11,290 nucleotides of DNA from assembly GCA_937923355.1 (NCBI GenBank), contig CALAIO010000033.1:1-11290 (forward strand). The letters are read 5' to 3'. Shown here piece after piece: positions 1-6,851 of the stretch (within the stretch, counting starts at the first letter, position 1; each line of letters begins with the position of its first letter). The DNA is from an uncultured Rhizobiaceae group bacterium (GTDB lineage: Bacteria > Pseudomonadota > Alphaproteobacteria > Rhizobiales > Rhizobiaceae). Below the pieces are notes generated by a model that saw only the letters and a list, made by a program, of their open reading frames with translations, was not told where the DNA came from and searched no databases. The translations under genes and the position numbers were made by a program.

Positions 1-1170
1 AAGCGTCATGTTTTTTCTGGTGAGCCCGGACTTGAAGTCGTGATGAAGCTACATGACAAAAAGCTTTATCGTTCTCTTGTGACGAATTCAGAATTGGCGG
101 CAGGGGAAGCCTATATGGATGGGACGATGACCTTCGAAGAAGGGTCTACGCTTCGAGACTTTCTCCAGCTTTTCTCGCATAATCGTTTGTCACTTGCAGC
201 GCATCCTGCTCAAAAAGCCATTCGCGCTTTCAATATGAAGTTTCGCAAAAAACAGCAGTCCAATCGTAAGGGGCAGGCGCAGCAAAACGTTTCGCATCAT
301 TATGATTTGGGCAATGAGTTTTATAAGCTCTTTCTAGACAAGAACATGCTTTATTCCTGTGCGTATTTCAGAGAAGAAGATGAAACGCTTGAAGATGCGC
401 AACGCAACAAACTTCGCCTGTTGGCGTCCAAGCTTGATTTGAAGCCAGGTCAAAAAGTTCTCGATATTGGTTGCGGGTGGGGTGATTTGGCGCTTTATCT
501 GGCAGCGCTCAAGGATGTGAGCGTTGTTGGTGTTACGCTTTCAACAGAGCAACAAAAGCTGGCTTCCGAACGCGCCCAGAAAATGGGTCTTTCCGACAAG
601 GTTGAATTCAGACTGCAAGATTACCGTGAGGTGCCTGAGAAGTTTGATCGCATCGTTTCTGTCGGTATGTTTGAGCATGTTGGCGTAACGCATTACGATG
701 AGTTCTTCAAAAAGCTGAATGATCTCATGCCTGATGACGGGCTTGCCGTTATCCACTCAATTGGTCATATGTCACCGCCAGGAATGGCAAGTTCATGGTT
801 GCGCAAATATATCTTCCCGGGCGCATATTCACCTGCGCTATCTGAAGTGTTTGAGGTGATTGAGCAAAATCATCTTTGGTGCACTGACCTTGAAATGCTT
901 CGCGTTCACTATGCAACCACGCTACTTCATTGGGTTGAGCGTTTTGAAAAGAACCGTGACAAAGTTGTTGAGATGTATGATGAGAAATTTGCGCGCATGT
1001 GGGAGTTTTATCTGATCTCATGCGAGTTGATGTTCCGTACGGGTTCGCAACATGTTTTTCATATGCAGCTCTCTCGCAGCAGAACAGGGGCACCGGTTGT
1101 TCGGGATTATATTACCGATACGCAACGCGAACTTGAGAAGCTAGAGAAGAAACTCAAGCTGGAGCTTTAA
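1..1170 (+). CDS. cfa: Cyclopropane-fatty-acyl-phospholipid synthase, 5' end missing
   Basis: The enzyme transfers a methylene group from S-adenosylmethionine to the double bond of unsaturated acyl chains in membrane phospholipids. The frame is open to base 1 (reading KRHVFSGEPGLEVVMKLHD), so the true start lies upstream. The GTG at 40 and ATG at 43 are internal codons. The 389 visible residues are most of a typical ~400-residue enzyme. The SAM-binding motif LDIGCGWG is at visible residues 154-161. Other family landmarks are SHHYDLGNEFYKLFLD, MLYSCAYF (the Cys equivalent to the bicarbonate-site Cys of E. coli Cfa), VGMFEHVG (conserved Glu), IHSIG (conserved His) and RKYIFPG. It is followed after 3 nt by the DUF1194 gene, whose ribosome binding site lies in its last codons, so the two are probably cotranscribed. 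Confidence in the family is very high. Confidence 0.95.
   Translation, partial: KRHVFSGEPGLEVVMKLHDKKLYRSLVTNSELAAGEAYMDGTMTFEEGSTLRDFLQLFSHNRLSLAAHPAQKAIRAFNMKFRKKQQSNRKGQAQQNVSHHYDLGNEFYKLFLDKNMLYSCAYFREEDETLEDAQRNKLRLLASKLDLKPGQKVLDIGCGWGDLALYLAALKDVSVVGVTLSTEQQKLASERAQKMGLSDKVEFRLQDYREVPEKFDRIVSVGMFEHVGVTHYDEFFKKLNDLMPDDGLAVIHSIGHMSPPGMASSWLRKYIFPGAYSPALSEVFEVIEQNHLWCTDLEMLRVHYATTLLHWVERFEKNRDKVVEMYDEKFARMWEFYLISCELMFRTGSQHVFHMQLSRSRTGAPVVRDYITDTQRELEKLEKKLKLEL
1161..1164 (+). promoter_or_regulatory. Ribosome binding site for the TTG-started DUF1194 gene
   Basis: GGAG lies inside the last codons of cfa, 9 nt before the TTG at 1174. It decides the start. The only in-frame ATG nearby, at 1210, would cut the hydrophobic core of the signal peptide. 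Confidence 0.6.
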
Positions 1171-1173
1171 GAT

Positions 1174-1899
1174 TTGAAGCGCTTCTTATTCATATTATCT
1201 GTTTTGATTATGAGTAAGGTTTCGTTTGGGGTTTCTCACAAAGCGCACGCACAAAATCAGGCTTGTGATCTGGCGTTGGTTTTGGCGATGGATGCTTCTT
1301 CCAGCATTAATGCAAAAGAATATGACCTTCAATTAAAGGGGATGGCTACAGCCCTTCTTGATAAGGAAGTGACCGAAGCCATTTTGTCCTTGGGTGGCAT
1401 GTATATGGCTGCCTTTGAATGGAATGGCAGAACAAATCAGAAGATGCTCTTCAATTGGTCTCAGCTTAATACCGAAGCTGATATTTTTGCCTTGGCTCAA
1501 GCGCTTGCGACCCATGAGCGAAATTCTGAGAAATCTCCTACAGCTTTAGGATCTGCGCTTGGTTTTGCGCATCGTCTTTTTCCGCAATTGCCAACCCAAT
1601 GTCTTCGGCAGGTTGTTGATGTCTCAGGCGATGGTCTTAATAATGAAGGCATAACCCCAGAAAAAGTTTATGCGCTATGGGACTTTTCAAAAATTACCGT
1701 CAATGGTCTTGCTATAAAAGGCAGTGATCCCTTGCATGATAACATTCATCAAGACATTGATCATTATTATAGGCAAAAGGTTTTGCACGGGAATGCTTCA
1801 TTTCTGGTGATTGCAGAAAATTTTGAAAGCTTTGAAGAAGCCATGACAAAGAAGCTTCTCAAGGAGATCGTGCCAGGTGCCGTCGGCAGCCTGCAATGA
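1174..1899 (+). CDS. DUF1194 domain protein, exported, von Willebrand A-like
   Basis: This is a 241-residue protein of the DUF1194 family, which is common in alphaproteobacteria and has no established function. The TTG start gives a clear signal peptide: KR, then a hydrophobic run, with likely cleavage after AHA at residue 26. The mature protein is therefore predicted to be periplasmic or secreted. The fold appears to be von Willebrand factor A. A metal-ion-dependent adhesion site is suggested by DASSS at 40-44 (D40, S42, S44), Thr123 in SPTALGSALG, and VVDVSGDG at 147-154 (D149, D153). Such sites bind a divalent cation and mediate protein-protein contacts. The gene follows cfa by 3 nt and probably shares its transcript, but no functional link between the two is evident. 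The family call is secure; the role is unknown. Confidence 0.85.
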   Translation: MKRFLFILSVLIMSKVSFGVSHKAHAQNQACDLALVLAMDASSSINAKEYDLQLKGMATALLDKEVTEAILSLGGMYMAAFEWNGRTNQKMLFNWSQLNTEADIFALAQALATHERNSEKSPTALGSALGFAHRLFPQLPTQCLRQVVDVSGDGLNNEGITPEKVYALWDFSKITVNGLAIKGSDPLHDNIHQDIDHYYRQKVLHGNASFLVIAENFESFEEAMTKKLLKEIVPGAVGSLQ

Positions 1900-1901
1900 T
1901 G

Positions 1902-1988
1902 CTATCGCTTTTGTTTTGAACTTCTGGAAACAAACATCATAGCCGCTGCAAGTGCAGGAAATAACGGGTTTGATTTTTTACGTTGCAT
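1902..1988 (-). CDS. Possible small ORF, 28 residues, basic with a hydrophobic middle
   Basis: On the minus strand an ATG (complement of 1986-1988) opens a 28-codon frame ending in TAG at 1902. A Shine-Dalgarno-like GAGG sits 6 nt upstream (in GAGGGATATC-ATG). The peptide begins MQRKKSNPLF, continues with a short Ala/Met/Phe hydrophobic stretch (PALAAAMMFV) and ends in a basic tail. It occupies almost the whole 3' half of an otherwise empty 191-bp gap and is convergent with the DUF1194 gene. I do not recognise it. The evidence is only the start signal and position; a frame this short can arise by chance. Confidence 0.25.
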   Translation of the reverse strand: MQRKKSNPLFPALAAAMMFVSRSSKQKR

Positions 1989-2034
1989 GATATCCCTCAT
2001 TCGGTAATCTACAGTTTTAACAATACTGACCATG

Positions 2035-2051
2035 GTTTAATATGGTTAAAC
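2035..2051. promoter_or_regulatory. Inverted repeat upstream of the PEP mutase-like gene, possible operator
   Basis: GTTTAA (2035-2040) and TTAAAC (2046-2051) are perfect 6-bp inverted arms around TATGG. The same stretch can be read as a direct repeat, ATGGTTTAA/ATGGTTAAA (2032-2040 and 2042-2050). It lies 40-56 bp before the next start codon, in an AT-rich region where its promoter must be. The TTTAAT at 2036-2041 resembles a -10 box, but no convincing -35 is seen at the right distance. Reading it as a regulator-binding site is inference. Confidence 0.3.
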
Positions 2052-2090
2052 GAACCTTAACTTAATTTTTAAAATTGTAGGAATGTTCTC

Positions 2091-2858
2091 ATGTCTTCTC
2101 AACAGGAAAAAGCAAAGCTGTTTCAATCGCTTCATGTTAAGGGAGATCCAATTGTTCTTTACAACATATGGGATGCAGGCAGTGCAAAAGTTGTTGAAGA
2201 AGCTGGTGCCAAAGCCTTGGCAACAGGAAGCTGGCCTGTAGCAGTCGCTCAAGGGTATGGCGACGGCCACAACATTCCCATGGAAGATGCAATTGCCAAC
2301 GTAAGCCGCATTGTGAACGGTACGGATTTGCCTGTCACGCTAGACTTTGAAGGTGCGTATAGTGTTGATGAAGATGGCATCAAGGCAAATATAACCACGG
2401 CTCTGGATGCTGGTGTTATTGGATTTAATTTTGAAGACCAGGTTGTTGGAGGCGAGGGGCTGCATGATGTTATCTTGCAGGCAAAGCGTGTTGGGGCTGT
2501 ACGTTCCGCCATCGACGCAAGCGGCGTTGATGCCTATTTAAATGCCAGAACAGACTTGTTCTTGAAAACCAATCCAAAAGACCATGATGAGGTCATGCTG
2601 GGCGAGGCGATTGAACGTGCCAAAGCTTATGAGATTGCAGGTGCTAGTGGTTTCTTTGCGCCTGCTTTGTTGGATGAAGCGCTTATTGGAAAACTGTGTG
2701 AAGCGATTAATCTGCCAGTTAATATTATTGCAATTCCTGGATGTCCGCCAAAATCAAGATTGGCAGAACTCGGTGTTGCGCGTATCAGCTATGGACCCGT
2801 GCCATATCGCCAGGTGATGAAGGTTTTGGGCGAAGGTGCCAAAGAAGCTTTTGCCTGA
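2091..2858 (+). CDS. Isocitrate lyase/PEP mutase superfamily enzyme
   Basis: This 255-residue cytoplasmic TIM-barrel enzyme belongs to the PEP mutase/isocitrate lyase superfamily (PEP_mutase type, annotated variously as carboxyvinyl-carboxyphosphonate phosphorylmutase or oxaloacetate decarboxylase-like). Visible landmarks are IWDAGSA (26-32), TGSW (45-48), LDFEGAY (84-90), NFED (113-116) and NARTD (151-155), matching the Mg2+/oxyacid-binding residues of the fold. The KKCGH catalytic motif of true isocitrate lyases is absent, and so is any equivalent Cys loop. A 2-methylisocitrate or isocitrate lyase role is therefore unlikely, and the substrate cannot be assigned. The start is set by AGGA (2079-2082), 8 nt before the ATG. 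The gene stands alone, 79-82 bp before thyA. The superfamily is secure; the reaction is not. Confidence 0.88.
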   Translation: MSSQQEKAKLFQSLHVKGDPIVLYNIWDAGSAKVVEEAGAKALATGSWPVAVAQGYGDGHNIPMEDAIANVSRIVNGTDLPVTLDFEGAYSVDEDGIKANITTALDAGVIGFNFEDQVVGGEGLHDVILQAKRVGAVRSAIDASGVDAYLNARTDLFLKTNPKDHDEVMLGEAIERAKAYEIAGASGFFAPALLDEALIGKLCEAINLPVNIIAIPGCPPKSRLAELGVARISYGPVPYRQVMKVLGEGAKEAFA

Positions 2859-2940
2859 ACGTGTGGATTGCTTGCCAAAGCCGTTACATTTCACGTGATA
2901 TGCTTTAGATTTAAATTTTAGAATCAACCGGAAATGATTG

Positions 2941-3735
2941 ATGCAGACTTATCTTGATCTCATGTCGCACGTGCTTGAAAACGGAACTGACCGTGGTGAC
3001 CGTACGGGTACGGGTACGCGTTCTGTTTTTGGATATCAAATGCGGTTTGATCTGAGCAAAGGCTTTCCGGTTACGACGACAAAGAAACTGCATTTGCGCT
3101 CGATTATTATTGAGCTTCTATGGTTCCTGCGTGGCGAAACTAATGTGAAATGGTTGCAAGAGCGTGGTGTTTCGATTTGGGATGAATGGGCGGATGAAAA
3201 TGGTGAGCTTGGGCCTGTTTATGGATATCAATGGCGTTCCTGGCCAACACCTGATGGCGGCAGCATTGACCAGATTAAGGGATTGATAAAGAGCCTCAAG
3301 GAAAATCCTAATTCACGTCGTCATATTGTGAGTGCGTGGAACCCCGCCCTGGTTGATGATATGGCATTGCCGCCTTGCCATACGATGTTCCAGTTTTATG
3401 TGGCAGACGGGAAATTATCCTGTCAGCTTTATCAGCGATCAGCTGACATCTTTTTGGGCGTTCCTTTTAACATTGCATCTTATGCGCTTCTTACCATGAT
3501 GTTGGCGCAGGTTTGTGATTTGGAAGTCGGTGACTTTGTGCATACATTTGGTGACGCGCATTTGTATCATAACCATTTTGAGCAGGCGAAAGAGCAATTG
3601 TCGCGTGAACCGCTTGCACTTCCGTCGATGAAAATAAACCCTGATGTAAAAGACATCTTTGAGTTTAACTTCGAGGATTTCACGCTGGAAGGTTATGAAG
3701 CGCATCCAAATATAAAGGCTCCGATTGCAGTATGA
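2941..3735 (+). CDS. thyA: Thymidylate synthase
   Basis: The enzyme methylates dUMP to dTMP using 5,10-methylenetetrahydrofolate, releasing dihydrofolate. The ATG at 2941 gives 264 residues, the same length as E. coli ThyA, and the key residues fall at the same numbers: R21, the R126/R127 pair in SRRH, catalytic C146 in LPPCH, R166-S-A-D169, N177, and H207/Y209. An in-frame TTG at 2938 would add one residue only and is rejected. GGAA at 2930-2933 lies 7 nt upstream. The stop overlaps the folA start by 4 nt, which suggests translational coupling. This fits the biochemistry, since folA recycles the dihydrofolate that ThyA produces. The protein is soluble and cytoplasmic, and nothing is missing. 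Confidence 0.98.
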   Translation: MQTYLDLMSHVLENGTDRGDRTGTGTRSVFGYQMRFDLSKGFPVTTTKKLHLRSIIIELLWFLRGETNVKWLQERGVSIWDEWADENGELGPVYGYQWRSWPTPDGGSIDQIKGLIKSLKENPNSRRHIVSAWNPALVDDMALPPCHTMFQFYVADGKLSCQLYQRSADIFLGVPFNIASYALLTMMLAQVCDLEVGDFVHTFGDAHLYHNHFEQAKEQLSREPLALPSMKINPDVKDIFEFNFEDFTLEGYEAHPNIKAPIAV

Positions 3736-4241
3736 CCGAACTTACCATTTGCCACGTTGTTGCGATTGCAAAGAATAACGTCATTGGCATGGATGGCGAC
3801 ATGCCATGGAAACTCTCAACGGACCTGAAACGTTTCAAGCGTGATACGATGGGTAAGCCTATCATTATGGGACGCAAGACATTTGAAAGTATTGGCAGAG
3901 CGCTTCCAGGGCGGTTGAATATTGTGATTTCGCGTTCGGAATTTATTGCGGATGATATCGTACATGCAAATAGTATAGAGGCGGCGCTTTTCTTGGCAGA
4001 AGGTTGGGCGAAGGAAAACAGTGCAGAAGAAATTTGCGTTATTGGTGGTGGCCAGATTTATGCAGCAACCTTGCCAATGGCGAGCAAGCTTTATGTGACA
4101 CATGTGATGGCTGAACCTGACGGTGATACGGTTTACCCGGTTATCAAGGATGCAGAATGGCGCCCGATTGAGCGTGAGGAAGTGCCGATTGGCGAAAAAG
4201 ACACAGCAGAAACACTTTATGTTGTTTATGAACGTGTTTAA
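3732..4241 (+). CDS. folA: Dihydrofolate reductase
   Basis: The enzyme reduces dihydrofolate to tetrahydrofolate with NADPH, regenerating the cofactor oxidised by ThyA. The 169 residues are typical of the bacterial chromosomal (trimethoprim-sensitive type) family. The N-terminal [12 protein letters not shown] strand is followed by DMPWKL and the active-site Asp31 in [17 protein letters not shown] and [10 protein letters not shown] are the usual cofactor and substrate segments, and VIGGGQIY is the Gly-Gly NADPH loop. The start ATG overlaps the thyA TGA (ATGA at 3732-3735), so translation is probably by re-initiation. A weak hairpin with a T run follows the stop. Confidence 0.97.
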   Translation: MTELTICHVVAIAKNNVIGMDGDMPWKLSTDLKRFKRDTMGKPIIMGRKTFESIGRALPGRLNIVISRSEFIADDIVHANSIEAALFLAEGWAKENSAEEICVIGGGQIYAATLPMASKLYVTHVMAEPDGDTVYPVIKDAEWRPIEREEVPIGEKDTAETLYVVYERV

Positions 4242-4257
4242 ATGTTGATTCTGATAA

Positions 4258-4278
4258 GCTTTGCAAAAGCATGTTTTT
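4258..4278 (+). terminator. Weak terminator-like hairpin after folA
   Basis: GCTTT (4258-4262), loop GCA and AAAGC (4266-4270) form a 5-bp stem. A T run (4274-4278) follows after a 3-nt gap. It lies 16 nt past the folA stop. The stem is short and AT-rich, so termination may be partial, allowing some read-through into hflK. Confidence 0.35.
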
Positions 4279-4342
4279 ATTGAATTTTTTGTGAAAACTC
4301 TGATTTATCTTAACTGTTGTGTCGAATAGCTGATTTGCATCA

Positions 4343-4370
4343 TTGAAAGCAGGGCCTTGCATCCCTATAA
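4343..4370 (+). promoter_or_regulatory. Candidate heat-shock (RpoH-type) promoter of hflKC
   Basis: TTGAAA (4343-4348), a 14-nt spacer and CCCTATAA (4363-4370) resemble the sigma-32 pattern (CTTGAAA, 13-14 nt, CCCCATnT) and its alphaproteobacterial relatives. The predicted start of transcription is about 4376, giving a ~35-nt leader before the hflK ATG. An overlapping housekeeping alternative is TTGCAT (4357-4362), 18 nt, TTTAAT (4381-4386). Heat-shock control would suit a membrane proteolysis regulator. This comes from pattern reading only. Confidence 0.4.
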
Positions 4371-4411
4371 CCAGTACAGATTTAATTTTTCCGATTGATA
4401 AAGGATTCTAG

Positions 4412-5572
4412 ATGCCTTGGAGTAATCAAAGTGGTGGAGGCGGTGGCCCTTGGGGCGGCGGCGGAAACAATGGCAATAATAATGGCGGTGGCGGCGGCCC
4501 TTGGGGCGGCGGCGGTGGTAACAACCGTCCACCCAATAATAATGGCGGCGGTGGTCAAGGTGGTGGACAGCCACCCGATTTGGACGAGATCATTCGCCAA
4601 GGACAAGACAAGCTGAAAAAGGCCATGCCTGGTGGCGGTGGCTTTAATGCAGCGACTGGCCTGATAGGTGTTGTTGTTCTGGCAGGTCTTTATTTGACAC
4701 AAGCATTTTACACCATTCAGGAAGATCAACTTGGTGTCGAATTGCGCTTTGGTAAACCGAAGCCAGAAGTGTCTGCTGCGGGTCTGCATTTTCACCTTTG
4801 GCCAATTGAAACTTATGAAATCGTTCAAACCAGTGAGAAGCAGATCAATGTGGGTGGTACAGGCCGAAGTGCTACATCTGGCTTGATGCTTTCTGGTGAC
4901 CAAAACATTGTTGATGTGACTTTCTCAGTTCTGTATCAGGTGGTCTCGCCAAACGATTATCTCTTCAATGTAAGTGATCCTGAAGGCATGGTTCGTCAAG
5001 TTGCTGAAAGTGCGATGCGTGAAGTGGTTGGCAAACGTCCTGCTGATGACGCACTTCGTAATGACCGTGATGGTATTGCGGAAGAAGTTCGCTCTATCAC
5101 TCAATCTACGCTTGAGAGCTACGGTACAGGTATTCAGGTTAACGGCTTGAAACTGGAAGATGTTGCGCCGCCTCGTGAAGTGGCTGACTCATTTGACGAA
5201 GTTCAACGTGCTGAACAAAATGAAGACCAGTTCATTGAAGAAGCAAACCGCTATTCAAACAGGGTTTTGGGTGCTGCGCGTGGTGAAGCTGCTCAAATTC
5301 TTGAAGATGCAGCCGCTTACAAAAGCCGCGTTGTTGAAGAAGCCAAGGGTGAAGCACAGCGCTTTATCTCTGTATATGATGAATATGCAAAAGCTCCTGA
5401 AGTAACTCGTAAACGTCTTTTCCTTGAGACCATGGAAAAAGTATTGGGTGACGCAAATAAGGTGATTGTTGAACAGGGTCAGGGTCAAGGCGTTGTTCCG
5501 TATCTGCCTCTACCAGAGATCAACAATCGTCGTACACCTGCACCTGCAACGACAACACAGGGAGCGAACTAA
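4412..5572 (+). CDS. hflK: HflK, SPFH-family modulator of FtsH
   Basis: HflK pairs with HflC in a large inner-membrane complex that encloses the FtsH protease and modulates its action on membrane proteins. The 386 residues comprise a Gly/Asn/Pro-rich N-terminal segment (1-56) with two PWGGGG motifs and a basic linker. One transmembrane helix at about 79-98 follows, then an SPFH/band-7 domain from about 101 (FYTIQEDQLGVELRFG), an Ala/Glu-rich coiled-coil stretch near 285-320 (AARGEAAQILEDAA), and a low-complexity Pro/Thr tail. AAGGA (4401-4405) lies 6 nt before the ATG. The stop overlaps the hflC start by one base (TAATG), so the two are translationally coupled. The assignment is secure from sequence and context. 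Confidence 0.96.
   Translation: MPWSNQSGGGGGPWGGGGNNGNNNGGGGGPWGGGGGNNRPPNNNGGGGQGGGQPPDLDEIIRQGQDKLKKAMPGGGGFNAATGLIGVVVLAGLYLTQAFYTIQEDQLGVELRFGKPKPEVSAAGLHFHLWPIETYEIVQTSEKQINVGGTGRSATSGLMLSGDQNIVDVTFSVLYQVVSPNDYLFNVSDPEGMVRQVAESAMREVVGKRPADDALRNDRDGIAEEVRSITQSTLESYGTGIQVNGLKLEDVAPPREVADSFDEVQRAEQNEDQFIEEANRYSNRVLGAARGEAAQILEDAAAYKSRVVEEAKGEAQRFISVYDEYAKAPEVTRKRLFLETMEKVLGDANKVIVEQGQGQGVVPYLPLPEINNRRTPAPATTTQGAN
4439..4515 (+). repeat. In-frame 51-bp repeat coding for the Gly-rich PWGGGG segment of HflK
   Basis: A 26-nt sequence at 4439-4464 recurs at 4490-4515 with one mismatch. The copies are exactly 51 nt (17 codons) apart, so the frame is kept. The AATAATAATGGCGG that follows copy 1 (4475-4488) also recurs at 4535-4548, shifted by 9 extra nt. 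The GC-rich, GGC/GGT-based repeat points to local duplication and possible length variation. Confidence 0.75.
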
Positions 5573-6471
5573 TGGCTAATCGTGCACCTTTTTTCCTGGT
5601 GATATTTGCACTGGGCGCATACATTCTTTTTAACTCTCTCTTCGTTCTTAACGAACGCGAGCAGGCAATTGTTCTACGTTTTGGGGAAATCCAAAGAGTG
5701 GAGACTGAACCGGGGCTTTATTTTAAAGCGCCGCTTTCGTTTGCGGGTCTTGATAGCGTGCAAATCATCGAAGACCGTCTTTTAAGATTTGACCTCGATG
5801 ATATGCGTGTTCAGGTTTCTGATGGTAAGTTTTATGAAGTGGATGCGTTTCTGACGTATCGTATTTCAGACGCTACACGCTTCCGCCAGCAGGTTTCGGG
5901 CAGTATTCAACTGGCAGAGCAGCGTTTGAGAACACGTTTTGACTCAGCACTTCGTGGTGTTTACTCATTGCGCGGTTTTGAATCAGCCCTTTCAGAAGAG
6001 CGTCAGGAAATGATGCGTGAGGTACGCAATCAACTGCGCCCTGATGCAACATCTCTCGGCTTAACTATCGATGATGTTCGTATTCGTCGTACGGATTTGA
6101 CAGCTGAAGTTTCCGACCAGACATTTGCTCGAATGAATGCGGAGCGTCTTGCGGTTGCTGAAAGACTGCGAGCACGTGGTCAGGAAGCGGCTCGTCGTAT
6201 TCGTGCGCGTGCTGATCGTCAGGTCATTGAGATCAAGGCGGAAGCGCAGCGTGATGGTGAAATTCTTCGTGGTGAAGGTGAAGGTGAGCGTAACGGTATC
6301 TTTGCAGATGCGTTTGGCCGTGACCCGGAATTCTTTGAATTCTATCGTTCAATGAGCGCTTATAGCGAAGCACTTAAAGAAAGCGGTACGACCATGGTTC
6401 TTTCACCGGATTCCGAATTCTTCAGGTTCTTCCAGAACCCAACAGGTGTTCCGCGTCCAAGTGGTCAGTAA
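5572..6471 (+). CDS. hflC: HflC, SPFH-family modulator of FtsH
   Basis: HflC is the partner of HflK in the inner-membrane ring that surrounds FtsH. The 299 residues contain one N-terminal transmembrane helix (about 7-27), with the rest predicted periplasmic. The SPFH domain begins with VLNEREQAIVLRFGEIQRV (about 25-43) and contains the family's EPGLYFKAPL and DGKFYEVDAFLTYRI segments. A long Arg/Ala/Glu coiled coil follows (about 190-240, RLRARGQEAARRIRARADRQ). The C-terminal FADAFGRDPEFFEFYRSMSAY motif is diagnostic of HflC. GGGAG (5560-5564) lies 7 nt before the ATG, within the end of hflK. A strong hairpin begins 14 nt after the stop. Confidence 0.97.
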   Translation: MANRAPFFLVIFALGAYILFNSLFVLNEREQAIVLRFGEIQRVETEPGLYFKAPLSFAGLDSVQIIEDRLLRFDLDDMRVQVSDGKFYEVDAFLTYRISDATRFRQQVSGSIQLAEQRLRTRFDSALRGVYSLRGFESALSEERQEMMREVRNQLRPDATSLGLTIDDVRIRRTDLTAEVSDQTFARMNAERLAVAERLRARGQEAARRIRARADRQVIEIKAEAQRDGEILRGEGEGERNGIFADAFGRDPEFFEFYRSMSAYSEALKESGTTMVLSPDSEFFRFFQNPTGVPRPSGQ

Positions 6472-6484
6472 ACATAAAAATATG

Positions 6485-6517
6485 CAATCAGGTCAGATGT
6501 TATGTCTGACCTGATTG
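6485..6517 (+). promoter_or_regulatory. Perfect 13-bp hairpin enclosing the DUF2065 start codon
   Basis: The arms CAATCAGGTCAGA (6485-6497) and TCTGACCTGATTG (6505-6517) are exact inverted complements around a 7-nt loop, TGTTATG. The only available Shine-Dalgarno, AGG at 6490-6492, is in the 5' arm. The ATG (6502-6504) is in the loop, and codons 2-5 form the 3' arm. In RNA this should hide the ribosome binding site. No T run follows the stem, so it is not a standard terminator. Likely roles are translational control of the small gene or stabilising the 3' end of hflKC mRNA. The structure is certain from sequence; the role is inferred. Confidence 0.7.
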
Positions 6518-6687
6518 TCGGAATTGGTCTTGTTTTTGTCATCGAAGGCTTGCTGTATGCGGCCTTTCCCAATGCTATGCGAAAAATGGTTGAGGACATA
6601 ACCAAGCTGCCAGATAGTAACATAAGAACAATGGGGCTGTTTGCCCTTGTTATTGGTGTTGTCATTGTCTGGTTTGTGCGTGGCTAA
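6502..6687 (+). CDS. DUF2065 (YjeT-like) small inner-membrane protein
   Basis: This 61-residue protein has two predicted transmembrane helices (about 3-21 and 43-59) joined by a short charged loop with the family's FPNAMRKMV and LPDSNIRTMGL segments. It resembles E. coli YjeT, which is also encoded next to hflKC. The function is not established; conserved linkage suggests a part in the HflKC/FtsH membrane complex. No alternative start exists, because the frame upstream meets a stop at 6475. Its start lies in the loop of a perfect hairpin (6485-6517), so translation may depend on ribosomes finishing hflC 30 nt upstream. Confidence 0.88.
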   Translation: MSDLIVGIGLVFVIEGLLYAAFPNAMRKMVEDITKLPDSNIRTMGLFALVIGVVIVWFVRG

Positions 6688-6818
6688 TATCAGTTTGCTT
6701 GCAACTATTCCTAAACTATCCACGTTCTTTAAATAACGACTTTTACAAGACTGCGTGAATTGAGAAATTTTTTCATACAAATGCCTGTTTTGATGATAAA
6801 AGTAGTTTGAATTTTTTA

Positions 6819-6840
6819 GCGGGTTATTGTTTATACCCGC
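6819..6840 (+). promoter_or_regulatory. Hairpin in the degP leader
   Basis: GCGGGT (6819-6824) and ACCCGC (6835-6840) form a 6-bp GC-rich stem around a 10-nt AT-rich loop, ending 11 nt before the degP ribosome binding site. It could stabilise the leader or bind a protein. The rest of the 175-bp gap (6688-6862) is AT-rich, with only a weak promoter candidate (TTCATA 6772-6777, 17 nt, GATAAA 6795-6800) and no clear terminator after the DUF2065 gene. Confidence 0.4.
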
Positions 6841-6851
6841 ACCTAATAAAT

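Noticed and set aside
749..1093. 114-residue minus-strand frame inside cfa
   Set aside because: It lies wholly opposite conserved Cfa codons and has no recognisable features.
2892..2897. CACGTG palindrome upstream of thyA
   Set aside because: A six-base palindrome is expected by chance at this length and no regulator is implied by context.
2938..2940. TTG as thyA start
   Set aside because: It would add one residue before the Met that matches the family start. The ATG at 2941 gives the standard 264 residues with conserved numbering.
4382..4903. 173-residue minus-strand frame opposite the start of hflK
   Set aside because: It is antisense to the Gly-rich repeat. The low-complexity Ala/Ile/Arg translation is a by-product of GGC/GGT codons, and hflK is certain.
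6329..6421. Several GAATTC palindromes near the end of hflC
   Set aside because: They encode Glu/Phe residues of the conserved EFFEF and SEFFRFF segments and need no other explanation.
6485..6517. Intrinsic terminator for hflKC
   Set aside because: The stem is strong, but no T run follows it and it encloses the next gene's start codon. Control of translation or RNA stability fits better.
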